A stretch of DNA of 64,000 nt. Source: JALYXV01 sp963791545. GTDB taxonomy: Bacteria; Actinomycetota; Acidimicrobiia; Acidimicrobiales; Palsa-688. The notes under the pieces are model-generated. The model searched no databases. It was not told the origin of the DNA and saw nothing but the letters and a program-made list of their open reading frames with translations. The stretch is taken from NCBI GenBank assembly GCA_963791545.1, contig CAWBSR010000017.1, positions 496,001 through 560,000 on the forward strand. Reading direction: 5' to 3'. Both the position numbers and the translations under genes were made by a program. Position 1 is the stretch's first letter; the number at the start of each line of letters is the position of its first letter. Positions 17,137 to 25,751 of this stretch are shown one piece after another.

Positions 17137-18819
17137 ATGGCGAGCGATATGAAGCCGCGCAGTTACGAGGTCACCGACGGCTACGAGCGGGCCCCGGCTC
17201 GGGCCATGCTGCGGGCGGTAGGGATGACCGACGCCGACTGGGACAAGCCCCAGGTCGGGGTCGCCTCCTCCTGGAACGAGGTCACTCCGTGCAACCTCCC
17301 CCTCGACCGGCTGGCCAAGCGGGCCAAGGTGGGGGTCCGGGACGCCGGTGGTTTCCCGTTCGAGTTCGTCACCATCGCCGTCTCCGACGGGATCTCCATG
17401 GGCCACGAGGGGATGCGGGCGTCGCTCGTCAGCCGTGAGGTCATCGCCGACTCGGTGGAGACCGTCATGCACGCCGAGCGCTTCGACGCCTTGGTCACCT
17501 TCGCGGGCTGCGACAAATCGCTGCCGGGAATGCTCATGGCCGCGGCCCGGATCAACCTGCCGTCGGTCTTCCTCTACGGGGGCAGCATCCTGCCGGGGCG
17601 GGGCAGCCGGGGCGAGGCGCTGGACATCGTCAGCGTGTTCGAAGCCGTCGGCGCCCGGGCCCAGGGCGGCCTCACCGACGAGGAGCTCTCCCTGATCGAG
17701 CGCAACGCCTGCCCCACCGAGGGCAGCTGCGCCGGCATGTTCACCGCCAACACCATGGCGTCGGTTTCCGAGGCCCTGGGTATGGCGCTTCCAGGCAGCG
17801 CGTCGCCCCCGGCCGTCGACCGCCGCCGCGACGACTACGCCTACGCCACCGGGAAGGCAGTGGTCCGGCTCCTGGAGCTCGGCATCCGGCCCCGCCAGAT
17901 CCTGACCAAGGAGGCGTTCGAGAACGCCATCGCGGTGGTGAACGCCCTGGGCGGCTCGACCAACGCGGTGCTCCACCTGCTGGCGATCGCCAACGAGGCC
18001 CGCGTCGAGCTCACCATCGACGACTTCGACCGGGTGGGCCGCAAGGTGCCCCACCTGGCCGACACCAAACCCCACGGCCGCTATCACATGTTCGACATCG
18101 ACCGCATCGGCGGCATCCCGGTCGTGATGCGGGAACTGCTCGAGGCGGGGCTGCTGCACGGTGACTGCCTGACGGTGACCGGACGCACGTTGGCCGAGAA
18201 CCTGGCCCTGCTCGACCCTCCCGCCCCCGACGGCCTGGTCATCCACCCGATGTCCGATCCCATCCACACGACGGGCGGGATTGCCATCCTGCGGGGAACT
18301 CTCGCCCCCGAAGGCTCGGTGGTCAAGGTGGCCGGTCTCGACGTCGACGTCTTCGATGGCACGGCGTCGGTCTTCGACGGTGAGGATGGGGCCATGGAGG
18401 CCATCCTGGCGGGCCGCATCGAGCCGGGCACGGTTGTCGTCATCCGCTACGAAGGCCCCAAGGGTGGGCCCGGGATGCGGGAGATGCTGGCGGTGACCGG
18501 GGCCATGAAGGGCGCCGGGCGGGGCGGGGACTGCGCCCTGTTGACCGACGGCCGGTTCTCGGGGGGCACCCGCGGCTTCTGTATCGGGCACGTGGCGCCC
18601 GAGGCGGTGGCCGGTGGACCGATTGCCTTTGTCGCCGACGGTGACCGCATCGTGATCGACGTCCCCAATCGCAAGGTCGACCTCCTGGTGGACGACGAGA
18701 CGATCGCCCGCCGCCGGGCCGACTGGAAGCTGCCCGAGCCCCGTTACACGACCGGTGTGCTGGCCAAGTACGCCAAGTTGGTGACCGGCGCCGAGCGGGG
18801 AGCCATCACCCAGCCCTGA
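17137..18819 (+). CDS. ilvD: dihydroxy-acid dehydratase
   Basis: A 560-aa iron-sulfur dehydratase that makes the 2-oxo acids of valine and isoleucine from dihydroxy acids. Cluster cysteines are visible in TPCNLPL, TFAGCDKSLPGML and CPTEGSCAGMFTANTM. The C-terminal DGRFSGGTRGFCIGHVAPEA signature is intact. Start ATG 17137 fits a leaderless promoter. A methyltransferase remnant follows with a TGATG overlap, then the ilvB leader. Confidence 0.96.
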   Translation: MASDMKPRSYEVTDGYERAPARAMLRAVGMTDADWDKPQVGVASSWNEVTPCNLPLDRLAKRAKVGVRDAGGFPFEFVTIAVSDGISMGHEGMRASLVSREVIADSVETVMHAERFDALVTFAGCDKSLPGMLMAAARINLPSVFLYGGSILPGRGSRGEALDIVSVFEAVGARAQGGLTDEELSLIERNACPTEGSCAGMFTANTMASVSEALGMALPGSASPPAVDRRRDDYAYATGKAVVRLLELGIRPRQILTKEAFENAIAVVNALGGSTNAVLHLLAIANEARVELTIDDFDRVGRKVPHLADTKPHGRYHMFDIDRIGGIPVVMRELLEAGLLHGDCLTVTGRTLAENLALLDPPAPDGLVIHPMSDPIHTTGGIAILRGTLAPEGSVVKVAGLDVDVFDGTASVFDGEDGAMEAILAGRIEPGTVVVIRYEGPKGGPGMREMLAVTGAMKGAGRGGDCALLTDGRFSGGTRGFCIGHVAPEAVAGGPIAFVADGDRIVIDVPNRKVDLLVDDETIARRRADWKLPEPRYTTGVLAKYAKLVTGAERGAITQP

Positions 18820-19098
18820 TGAGCGCCGCTCACCGCTGGGCCACGGCTCTCGGCGAATGGGCCATCCCCAGGGAGATCCTGGACCGCGCCCCTGAGGAGC
18901 CCTGGCACCCCTGGCGCTCGGTTGTGCTTCAGCGAGCACCAACCGGGTGACTGGGGGCCCCGCCGGGTGACCCAGCCCGAGATCCGGGCCGCCTTCACCA
19001 GCGGCTGGCAGATCGACTCCATCGAGGCGTCGCGGCTGGAGGTGACGTTCCTCCCCGAGGAAGTCTCCGCCTGGCGGGCCGCCCTGACCCGGATCTGA
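18819..19098 (+). pseudogene. remnant of a class I SAM methyltransferase (internal deletion)
   Basis: The first part reads MSAAHRWATALGEWAIPREILDR and so on, like the N terminus of actinobacterial methyltransferases that continue ...AIPxEILxxAPExPW. That frame stops at about 18950. From about 18920 another frame gives RLCFSEHQPGDWGPRRVTQ and ends ...AWRAALTRI, stop at 19098, which is the usual C terminus of the same family. The central SAM-binding core of roughly 100-130 residues is missing. The ATG overlaps the ilvD stop (TGATG), so the ancestor was an operon partner of ilvD. Confidence 0.6.
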
Positions 19099-19111
19099 TT
19101 CGTGTCGCGGG

Positions 19112-19141
19112 TTGCCAAGCGGGCGTTCGGAGTGTCACAAT
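19112..19141 (+). promoter_or_regulatory. promoter of the ilvB attenuator leader
   Basis: -35 TTGCCA (19112-19117), 18-nt spacer, -10 CACAAT (19136-19141), then 8 nt to the ATG of the leader peptide. The leader peptide would thus be leaderless or nearly so. Confidence 0.5.
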
Positions 19142-19149
19142 CGTGCCCC

Positions 19150-19185
19150 ATGGCCGCCTCGCTGGATCTCGTACTCATCACCTGA
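19150..19185 (+). CDS. ilv leader peptide MAASLDLVLIT
   Basis: An 11-residue ORF with Leu, Leu, Val, Leu and Ile among its last seven residues, ending one base before the first hairpin of the attenuator. All three branched-chain amino acids, the products of the downstream pathway, are represented. It fits a sensor peptide: ribosomes stalled for lack of Leu, Val or Ile would alter which hairpin forms. Confidence 0.75.
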   Translation: MAASLDLVLIT

Positions 19186-19243
19186 CGCACGCGGAGGCCT
19201 CACGCGTGCGCACGACCTCCCAGCCGGGAGGTCGTTTTATTTT
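19186..19243 (+). promoter_or_regulatory. ilvB attenuator: alternative hairpin plus intrinsic terminator
   Basis: Hairpin 1 pairs CGCACGCG (19186-19193) with CGCGTGCG (19203-19210). The terminator pairs CGACCTCCC (19213-19221) with GGGAGGTCG (19226-19234) and is followed by TTTTATTTT (19235-19243). GGAGG (19193-19197), inside hairpin 1, can pair with CCTCC (19216-19220) of the terminator stem, giving a mutually exclusive antiterminator. This is the classical logic of amino-acid attenuation. Confidence 0.78.
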
Positions 19244-19267
19244 CACGGGAAGGACCGGGATGCCGGA

Positions 19268-21075
19268 ATGAAGCTGACCGGGGCGCAAGCCCTCATCAAG
19301 AGCCTGGAGATGGAGGGGACCGAGGTCGCCTTCGGCCTGCCCGGCGGTGCCATCCTCCCGGCGTACGACCCCATCATCGACTCGCCCATCCGCCACATCC
19401 TGGTCCGCCACGAGCAGGGGGCGGGCCACATGGCCGAGGGCTACGCCCACGTGACCGGGCGCCCCGGGGTGGCCATCGTGACCAGCGGGCCCGCCGCCAC
19501 CAACATCGTCACCCCGCTGTGCGACGCCTATATGGACTCGGTTCCCATCGTGGTGATCACCGGTCAGGTGTCGCGGGCCATGATCGGCACCGACGGGTTC
19601 CAGGAGTGCGACACGGTCGGTATAACCCGCTCGGTCACCAAGCACAACGAGCTGGTCATGAATCCCGACGACATCACCATGGCGATCCGCCAGGCGTTTC
19701 ACATCGCCACCACCGGGAGGCCGGGTCCGGTGCTGGTGGATCTGCCCAAGGACGTCCTCCAAGCGGCCACCGACTGGAACTGGCCGACCGACGCCGAGGT
19801 CGCGGCGTCGTTGCCCGGCTACCGCCCCACGACCAAGGGCCATCCCCGGATGATCAAGGAGGCGGCTCGCCTGATCGGCGAGAGCCGCCGGCCCGTGATC
19901 TATGCCGGCGGCGGCATCCTCAACAGCCACGCCGCGGCCGAGTTGCGGGAGCTGGCCGAGCTGACCGGGATCCACGTGGTGACCACCTTGATGGCCCGGG
20001 GCGCCTTCCCCGACAGCCACCCGCTGTGCCTGGGCATGCCGGGCATGCACGGCAACTTCACCGCCATCACCGCCATGCAGCGCGCTGACCTGCTGATCGC
20101 CCTGGGCAGCCGCTTCGACGACCGGGTCACGGGCCGGGTCGGGTCCTTCGCCCCCGACGCCAAGGTCATTCATGTCGACATCGACCCCGCCGAGCTGGGC
20201 AAGATCCGGCGCCCCGACGTCCCCATCGTGGGCGACGCCCGCCTGGTGATCGAGCAGCTGGTCCTGGAGGTGCGGGCTTTGATGACGGCCGCCGCCGCCC
20301 CTCCTCCGGCTCCTCCGGCTCTTCCGGCTCGGCCGGCGCCTGGCCGGACCGGTCGGCGTGGAACGGCCAGATCGACGCATGGCGGCGCGAGTTCCCGCTC
20401 CACTACGACGCCCCCGAGGACGGGGACCAGCTCAAGCCGCAATATGTCCTCGAGACGCTCCGGGACTCGACCCCCGACGACACCATCGTGGTCTCCGGGG
20501 TGGGCCAGCACCAGATGTGGGCCAGCCAGTACTGGCGCTTCGAGCACCCCTACACGTGGGTCAACTCGGGTGGCCTCGGCACCATGGGCTTCGCGGTGCC
20601 CGCCGCCATCGGAGCCAAGGTCGGCCGCCCCGACAAGATGGTGTGGGCGGTCGACGGCGACGGCTGCTTCCAGATGACGGCCCAGGAACTTGTCACCGCA
20701 TCCAGCGAGCGCATCCCGGTGAAGATCGCCATCCTCAACAACGCCTACCTCGGCATGGTCCGGCAATGGCAGGAGATGTTCTACGACGAGCGCTACTCCG
20801 AGGTGTACCTGTCGCCCGACCTGCCTGACTATGTGAAGTGGGCCGAGGCCATGGGATGCGTGGGCTTCCGGGTGGAAACCCCCGAAGAGGTGCAACCGAC
20901 CATCGACAAGGCCAACGAGATCGACGACCGGCCCGTCGTGATCGACTTCCGCACCGACGCCCGGGAAAAGGTTTTCCCGATGGTCCCGGCCGGGGCGTCC
21001 AACGACGACGTGGTGGTGCACCCGACCCAGACCCCCCCGGGGGGCCGCACCTCGGGCCGGCGGGTGGTCCAGTAG
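19268..21075 (+). CDS. ilvB: acetolactate synthase large subunit, reading frame changed once
   Basis: ThDP-dependent enzyme making acetolactate or acetohydroxybutyrate, the first common step of branched-chain synthesis. The N-terminal part (ATG 19268, GLPGGAILPAYD, VRHEQGAGHMAEGYA with the catalytic Glu, central FAD-binding domain) runs in one frame to about 20285. The C-terminal part (TPDDTIVVSGVGQHQMWA, GDGCFQMTAQELVTA, ILNNAYLGMVRQWQ) is in the -1 frame up to the stop at 21075. The switch falls in the low-complexity linker at about 20275-20340, which in the second frame reads SSGSSGSSGSAGAW. With one base restored the protein is 602 aa, a normal length. Either an assembly or sequencing indel or a real mutation; programmed frameshifting is less likely. 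Confidence 0.85.
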
Positions 21076-21614
21076 TGGCCGCCGCCCCCCCGGCGCGGCA
21101 CCACACGCTGTCGGTGCTCGTCGAGAACAAGTTCGGCGTCCTGGCCCGGGTGTCGGGGATGTTCGCCCGCCGGGGCTACAACATCTTCTCGCTGGCGGTG
21201 GCGCCCACCGATGACGTTCGTTTCAGCCGCATCACGATCGTGGTGGATGCCGAGCAGACCTCGGTGGAGCAAATGGTGAAGCAGCTGTTCAAGATCATCA
21301 ACGTGGTCAAAGTCACCGAGCTGAGCCCCAGCGAGTCAGTGGAGCGGGAGTTGCTGTTGCTCACCGTCCGCGCCGACGTGGCCGGGCGGGGCCAGGTCAT
21401 CGAGCTGCTCCAGGTCCTGGGTGGCAAGATCGTGGACGTGGGTCACGAGACATTGACGGTCATGCTGGCCGACGCTCCCAACAAGTTGGACGACTTCGAG
21501 GAGCTCATGGGACCCTTTGGCATCACCGAACTGCAGCGCACCGGACGGGTGGCGCTGCCCAAACTCGATAAGACTGCGCCCCGGTTGCGGGCAGCATTGG
21601 GAAAGGTGGGCTGA
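21075..21614 (+). CDS. ilvN: acetolactate synthase small (regulatory) subunit
   Basis: A 179-aa regulatory subunit with an N-terminal ACT domain (HTLSVLVENKFGVLARVSGMFARRGYNIFSLAV) that binds valine for feedback inhibition, and a C-terminal ALS_ss domain (ELLLLTVRADVAGRGQVIELLQVLGGKIVDV). GTG 21075 shares its G with the ilvB stop (TAGTG), so it is coupled to ilvB. The same leader controls ilvB, ilvN and ilvC. Confidence 0.95.
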   Translation: MAAAPPARHHTLSVLVENKFGVLARVSGMFARRGYNIFSLAVAPTDDVRFSRITIVVDAEQTSVEQMVKQLFKIINVVKVTELSPSESVERELLLLTVRADVAGRGQVIELLQVLGGKIVDVGHETLTVMLADAPNKLDDFEELMGPFGITELQRTGRVALPKLDKTAPRLRAALGKVG

Positions 21615-21617
21615 ACG

Positions 21618-22643
21618 ATGGCCAACGTCTACTACGAAAGGGACGCCGATCCGGGGCTCATCGCGGGCCGCAAGGTGGCAATTGTCGGCTACGGCTCCCA
21701 AGGTCACGCCCACGCCCTGAACCTGCGGGACTCGGGCGTGGACGTGCGGGTGGCCCTGCGGGACGGCTCCTCGTCGGCGGCCAAGGCGTCGGCGGCGGGA
21801 TTGAAGGTGACGGCGATCGATCAGGCGGCCGAGGAGGCCGACCTGATCATGATGCTGGCTCCCGACACCGAGCAGCAGGCCATCTACCAGGCCTCGATCG
21901 AACCGCACCTGCGGCCGGGTGACGCCTTGTTCTTCGCCCACGGCTTCAACATCCGATTCGGCCTCATCGAAGCCCCGGAGGGCGTCGACGTGGCCATGGT
22001 CGCCCCGAAAGGTCCCGGCCACCTGGTCCGGCGCACCTTCGAAGGCGGCGGCGGCGTACCGTCGCTTATCGCGGTGGCCCAGGATGCCACCGGCAAGGCC
22101 CGGGAGCTGGCGCTGTCCTATGCCAACGCCATCGGTGCCACGCGTGCGGGGGTACTGGACACCACTTTCTCCGAGGAGACCGAAACCGACCTCTTCGGGG
22201 AGCAGGTCGTCCTCTGCGGCGGCCTGACGTCGCTCATCATGGCGGGCTTCGAGACGTTGGTGGCGGCCGGTTACCAGCCCGAGTCGGCCTACTTCGAGTG
22301 CCTGCACGAGGTGAAGCTGATCGTCGACCTCATGTACGAGAACGGGATTTCGGGCATGCGGTTCTCGATCTCCGACACTGCCGAGTTCGGCGATCTCACC
22401 CGAGGTCCCCGGGTCATCAACGAGTCGGTGAAGGCGGAGATGAAGAAGATCCTCACCGAGATACAGGACGGCAGCTTCGCCCAAGAGTGGATCGCGGAGA
22501 ACCGGGCCGGTCGGCCCAACTTCAACCGGCTGCGGGCGGCGGGGCGGGAACACCCCATCGAGCAGGTAGGCAAGCAGCTCCGGGCCATGATGCCGTTCAT
22601 CGCGGCGGGATCTCAGCGCCCGGAATCCGTCTCCGGGGGCTAG
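21618..22643 (+). CDS. ilvC: ketol-acid reductoisomerase, class I
   Basis: A 341-aa NADPH-dependent enzyme that isomerises and reduces acetolactate. The Rossmann loop GYGSQGHAHALNLRDSG and the C-terminal acidic metal ligands (DLFGEQ, ECLHEVKLIVDLMYENG, SISDTAEFGD) are intact. The short single C-terminal domain marks class I. It starts 3 nt after the ilvN stop, so it is the last gene of the ilvBNC operon. Confidence 0.97.
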   Translation: MANVYYERDADPGLIAGRKVAIVGYGSQGHAHALNLRDSGVDVRVALRDGSSSAAKASAAGLKVTAIDQAAEEADLIMMLAPDTEQQAIYQASIEPHLRPGDALFFAHGFNIRFGLIEAPEGVDVAMVAPKGPGHLVRRTFEGGGGVPSLIAVAQDATGKARELALSYANAIGATRAGVLDTTFSEETETDLFGEQVVLCGGLTSLIMAGFETLVAAGYQPESAYFECLHEVKLIVDLMYENGISGMRFSISDTAEFGDLTRGPRVINESVKAEMKKILTEIQDGSFAQEWIAENRAGRPNFNRLRAAGREHPIEQVGKQLRAMMPFIAAGSQRPESVSGG

Positions 22644-22671
22644 CGACCCGCCGCCCGGGAGCCCGGCGGTT

Positions 22672-23865
22672 CTACGACGACTGCGGGGGGATGCGCCGGC
22701 GTCGCCGCCGGTCCCCGATCACCAGGGCCAGGCACAACAGCAGCGCCAGCCCGCCCGCCGCGGTTACTCGCCAGAAGGAGTCCGGCGCCGGTGGCTGCCG
22801 CGACGTCAACGCGGCCGCGGGCGCCGCGTTCGGGAATCCCGCCGGAGGTGGCAAGCCGGGCCGGCCCGCAGTGGGCCCCGGCGCCAGCTCCGAAGGCCCC
22901 GAGGCGCCCGCACCCGCGGACTGGCTGGCGGCGGCCAGGTTGACCGCGGGCAGCTGATCGGTCGCGGTTTCGCCCGCGACCGGTGTCGCGAACCCCTTGT
23001 CGAGGAGCATCTTGGCGGCGAGCGTCGGGTTGGTGCTGTTGAGGACGACCGCCAGCATGGTTCGTCCCCCCACCCGGGCAGCCGCCATGATGCAGGCTCC
23101 GGCCCGCCTGGTGTAGCCCGTTTTGATGCCGACGGCGCCGGCGTAGGTGGTCAGGAACAGCTTGTTGTGGTTCGTCAGGCGATGGTGCACGTTGTCGGGG
23201 CCATCGAAGTAGTACACCGGCACCGCCACGATGGCAGCCAGAGAGGGAACTGCCAGCAGCGCCCGGCCCGCCATGGCCAGGTCGCGGGCGCTGAGGAGGT
23301 TGCCCCCGTCGAGGCCGTCCGGTCCGTCCAGGCCGGCCGGGTCCACCAGCACCGGGTGATCGACCATCCCCAGTCCGAGGGCGGTGCGGGCGAAGATGGG
23401 CTGGAAGCCCTCCAGGCTGCCTCCCACCTCTTCGGCCAGGGAGACGGCGGCGTCATTGGCCGAGGAGATGAGCAGGGAGTGCATCATCTGGTCGGCCGTC
23501 CACACCTGGCCCGCCTTCATGAACAGCTTGTCGGCCGGCGCCGCAGCCGCCCGGGGGCTCACCGTGATGGGCGTGGCCGGCGCCAGGTTGCTGGCCGTCA
23601 CGGCCGTGATCACCTTGCTGAGGCTGGCGGGGGGCATCGGCGTCCGGTCGTTGCCGGCGTCGATCACATTGCCGGTGTCGGCGTCCACGACGATCCACGC
23701 CTTGGACACCGGAGGTGTGGCGGTCGTCGTGGAGGCGGCCGGAGGCGGGGCCGCGGGCGGCTGACCCGTCTTGGCGCTGGCGACACCGGTAGGGAGCCCA
23801 ATCAGAGCGGCGGCGCTCACGACCAGAACCGCGATTCGCCGACGTCGCTCCCAGCCGTGCCTCAA
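22672..23865 (-). CDS. D-alanyl-D-alanine carboxypeptidase (penicillin-binding, DacA/S11 type)
   Basis: A 397-aa exported peptidase that trims peptidoglycan pentapeptides. It has a signal sequence (IAVLVVSAAALIGLPTGVASA), a Pro/Thr-rich stretch, then the three active-site motifs: SxxK in PASLSKVIT, SxN in SSANDAA and KTG in GIKTGYT. A C-terminal transmembrane helix (AAGGLALLLCLALVIG) with a basic tail anchors it. The start appears to be TTG 23865, with TAGCGT 9 nt before it; GTG or ATG alternatives are not obvious. Convergent with ilvC. Confidence 0.9.
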   Translation of the reverse strand: MRHGWERRRRIAVLVVSAAALIGLPTGVASAKTGQPPAAPPPAASTTTATPPVSKAWIVVDADTGNVIDAGNDRTPMPPASLSKVITAVTASNLAPATPITVSPRAAAAPADKLFMKAGQVWTADQMMHSLLISSANDAAVSLAEEVGGSLEGFQPIFARTALGLGMVDHPVLVDPAGLDGPDGLDGGNLLSARDLAMAGRALLAVPSLAAIVAVPVYYFDGPDNVHHRLTNHNKLFLTTYAGAVGIKTGYTRRAGACIMAAARVGGRTMLAVVLNSTNPTLAAKMLLDKGFATPVAGETATDQLPAVNLAAASQSAGAGASGPSELAPGPTAGRPGLPPPAGFPNAAPAAALTSRQPPAPDSFWRVTAAGGLALLLCLALVIGDRRRRRRIPPQSS

Positions 23866-23874
23866 GACCCGTCG

Positions 23875-23880
23875 ACGCTA
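23875..23880 (-). promoter_or_regulatory. -10 box of the D-Ala-D-Ala carboxypeptidase gene
   Basis: TAGCGT (minus strand), 9 nt before TTG 23865. Confidence 0.35.
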
Positions 23881-23980
23881 ATGGGTTGCGCCCGCGGAAA
23901 GCCATCCCCGCGGGCCCGCGAGGACGAAGCCGCTCCGACGCCGCCTGCGGGGACGAGGCCGCTACGAGGTGACGCGGAGC

Positions 23981-23986
23981 TAGGGT
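23981..23986 (+). promoter_or_regulatory. -10 box of the ABC-type membrane protein gene
   Basis: TAGGGT, 8 nt before GTG 23995. Confidence 0.45.
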
Positions 23987-23994
23987 CACCCGCC

Positions 23995-25701
23995 GTGGAC
24001 ACCGCCCTGTCGCTCGAACCGACGGTGGTCCTGAAGGACCTCCGCGGGGCGCGCCGCCGGCACCGCATCGCCGACTTCGATCCCTTCGAGGCGCTCTATC
24101 GGGCCTACCTGACCGGGATCACCCTGTCGATCGGCGTCCTCCTCCTGTCGGGCGTCACCGGCGACACCAAGGTGGCCGGCGCCGACCTGACCACGCTGCG
24201 CGCCCATGGCGGGGCGTGGGTCGGCCTCGCCGTCGCCCTGGCCTTCGCGGTGGGCCTCCGCTCGGGGGGGCGGGGCGGCCCCCTGGTCGTCGAGGCCGCC
24301 GATGTCCGCCATGTGCTGCTGGCCCCGGTCGACCGCTCGGTGGCGTTGCGGGGCCCCGCCATCCGTCAGCTCCGTTTTCTCCTCCTGGCCGGGGGCACGA
24401 CCGGCGCCATCGCCGGCCTCCTCGCCCTGCGGCGACTGCCGGGACCAGCCGCCGGCTGGGTGGCGGCCGGAGCGGCCACCGGGATCCTGGCGGTAGCCGG
24501 CGGCTTCGGTCTCGCCATGGTCGTGTCGGGCCGCCGGCTCGGGCGATGGGTGGGCGGGGGCCTGGCGATCGTCGTCCTTGCCTGGTCGGCCGCCGACGTG
24601 CAGTGGCACCGGGTCACGTCGCCCGCCACCGTGCTGGGGCGCTTGGCGCTGTGGCCGCTGGCAATCCACCCGATCGACCTGGTCGGGCCCGCGGTGGCCC
24701 TCGCCGCCTTGATCGCGGGACTGTTGAGCGTGGGCGGCACCTCACTCGAGGCATCCGAGCGGCGGGCGGGGCTGGTCGGCCAGATCCGTTTCGCGGCCAC
24801 CCTGCAGGACCTGCGAACGGTCATCGTGCTGCGTCGCCAGCTTTCCCAGGAGCTGCCCCGACAGCGCCCGTGGCTGCGCCTACCCCGAGCCATCCCCAAG
24901 GACTGGGTCGTTCGCCAGGCCCCCGGCGTCACCGACGCCACCCGCTCGCGCCTGCGCACCCGGCGGCTGCCGGTGTGGCGCCGGGGGTGGCATGGCATCC
25001 TGCGCTGGCCTGCCTTGCGGCTGGCCCGGGTGGCGCTCTTCGGCGCCGTGGCCGGCCTGTCCCTGGTCGGAGTGTGGAACGGCACCACCCCACTCGTCAT
25101 CGTGGCCGCCCTGGCGCTGTACCTGGCCGCGCTCGATGTCACCGAACCGCTGGCCCAGGAGGTCGACCATCCCGACCGTTCGGCCGGCTTCGACCTGGCC
25201 GCCGGAGAACTCCACCTGCGCCAGATGGGCCCCTCGGTCGTGCTCATGATCCTGGTCGGCGGCATCGGCATCGTGGCGGCCGCGGCCGTGACCGGCTGGT
25301 CGCAGCTGACCTGGCAGATCGGCGCGATCGTCGTCGTTCCTGCTGTCGTGTGCGCCTTGGGCGCCGGCGCCATGAGCGTCATCAAGGGACCGCCCCCGGC
25401 GCTCAGTTCGCAGGCGGTGCTGATCCCCGAAGCCGCCGGCGCCCGGGCGGTGGGGCGGCTGTTGTGGCCCCCGCTCATGTGCGTGATCGGAGTCATCCCG
25501 GTCATCGCGGCCCGCAACGCCAACCTGCACCACAAACCGGTCCTGGCGGCGGCCGCCGGTCTCGACCAGCTGGTGGCGGTGGTGGCCATCTTCGGCCTGG
25601 CCTGGATCCGCTACCAGGAGAATGCCCACGAGTGGTGGGACAACCAGGTCCAAGAAGCCAAAACCGTCAGCGGCCGGGACCCCAAGCCAGGCGCCGCGTG
25701 A
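23995..25701 (+). CDS. large multi-pass membrane protein, likely ABC transporter permease
   Basis: A 568-aa protein with about ten to twelve transmembrane segments in two blocks separated by a basic cytoplasmic region (about 260-345, ending RRLPVWRRGWHGILRWP). No named permease family was recognised. The ABC ATPase that follows within 50 nt on the same strand suggests the two form an export system, with the permease fused as two halves. The frame is open upstream, but GTG 23995 is supported by a -10 box 8 nt before it. Substrate unknown. Confidence 0.75.
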   Translation: MDTALSLEPTVVLKDLRGARRRHRIADFDPFEALYRAYLTGITLSIGVLLLSGVTGDTKVAGADLTTLRAHGGAWVGLAVALAFAVGLRSGGRGGPLVVEAADVRHVLLAPVDRSVALRGPAIRQLRFLLLAGGTTGAIAGLLALRRLPGPAAGWVAAGAATGILAVAGGFGLAMVVSGRRLGRWVGGGLAIVVLAWSAADVQWHRVTSPATVLGRLALWPLAIHPIDLVGPAVALAALIAGLLSVGGTSLEASERRAGLVGQIRFAATLQDLRTVIVLRRQLSQELPRQRPWLRLPRAIPKDWVVRQAPGVTDATRSRLRTRRLPVWRRGWHGILRWPALRLARVALFGAVAGLSLVGVWNGTTPLVIVAALALYLAALDVTEPLAQEVDHPDRSAGFDLAAGELHLRQMGPSVVLMILVGGIGIVAAAAVTGWSQLTWQIGAIVVVPAVVCALGAGAMSVIKGPPPALSSQAVLIPEAAGARAVGRLLWPPLMCVIGVIPVIAARNANLHHKPVLAAAAGLDQLVAVVAIFGLAWIRYQENAHEWWDNQVQEAKTVSGRDPKPGAA

Positions 25702-25751
25702 ACCGCCTGGGGCAAGCAGCGGGCCGCGCTCCGGTAGCTTTGGCCTCACCC

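Noticed and set aside
20281..20310. Programmed -1 frameshift signal in ilvB
   Set aside because: No canonical X-XXY-YYZ slippery heptamer with a following pseudoknot was seen; repeats make an indel more likely.
20488..21075. A separate short acetolactate synthase gene
   Set aside because: The frame upstream of 20488 continues into IlvB linker sequence back to about 20285, so it is the C-terminal half of the same gene after a frame change.
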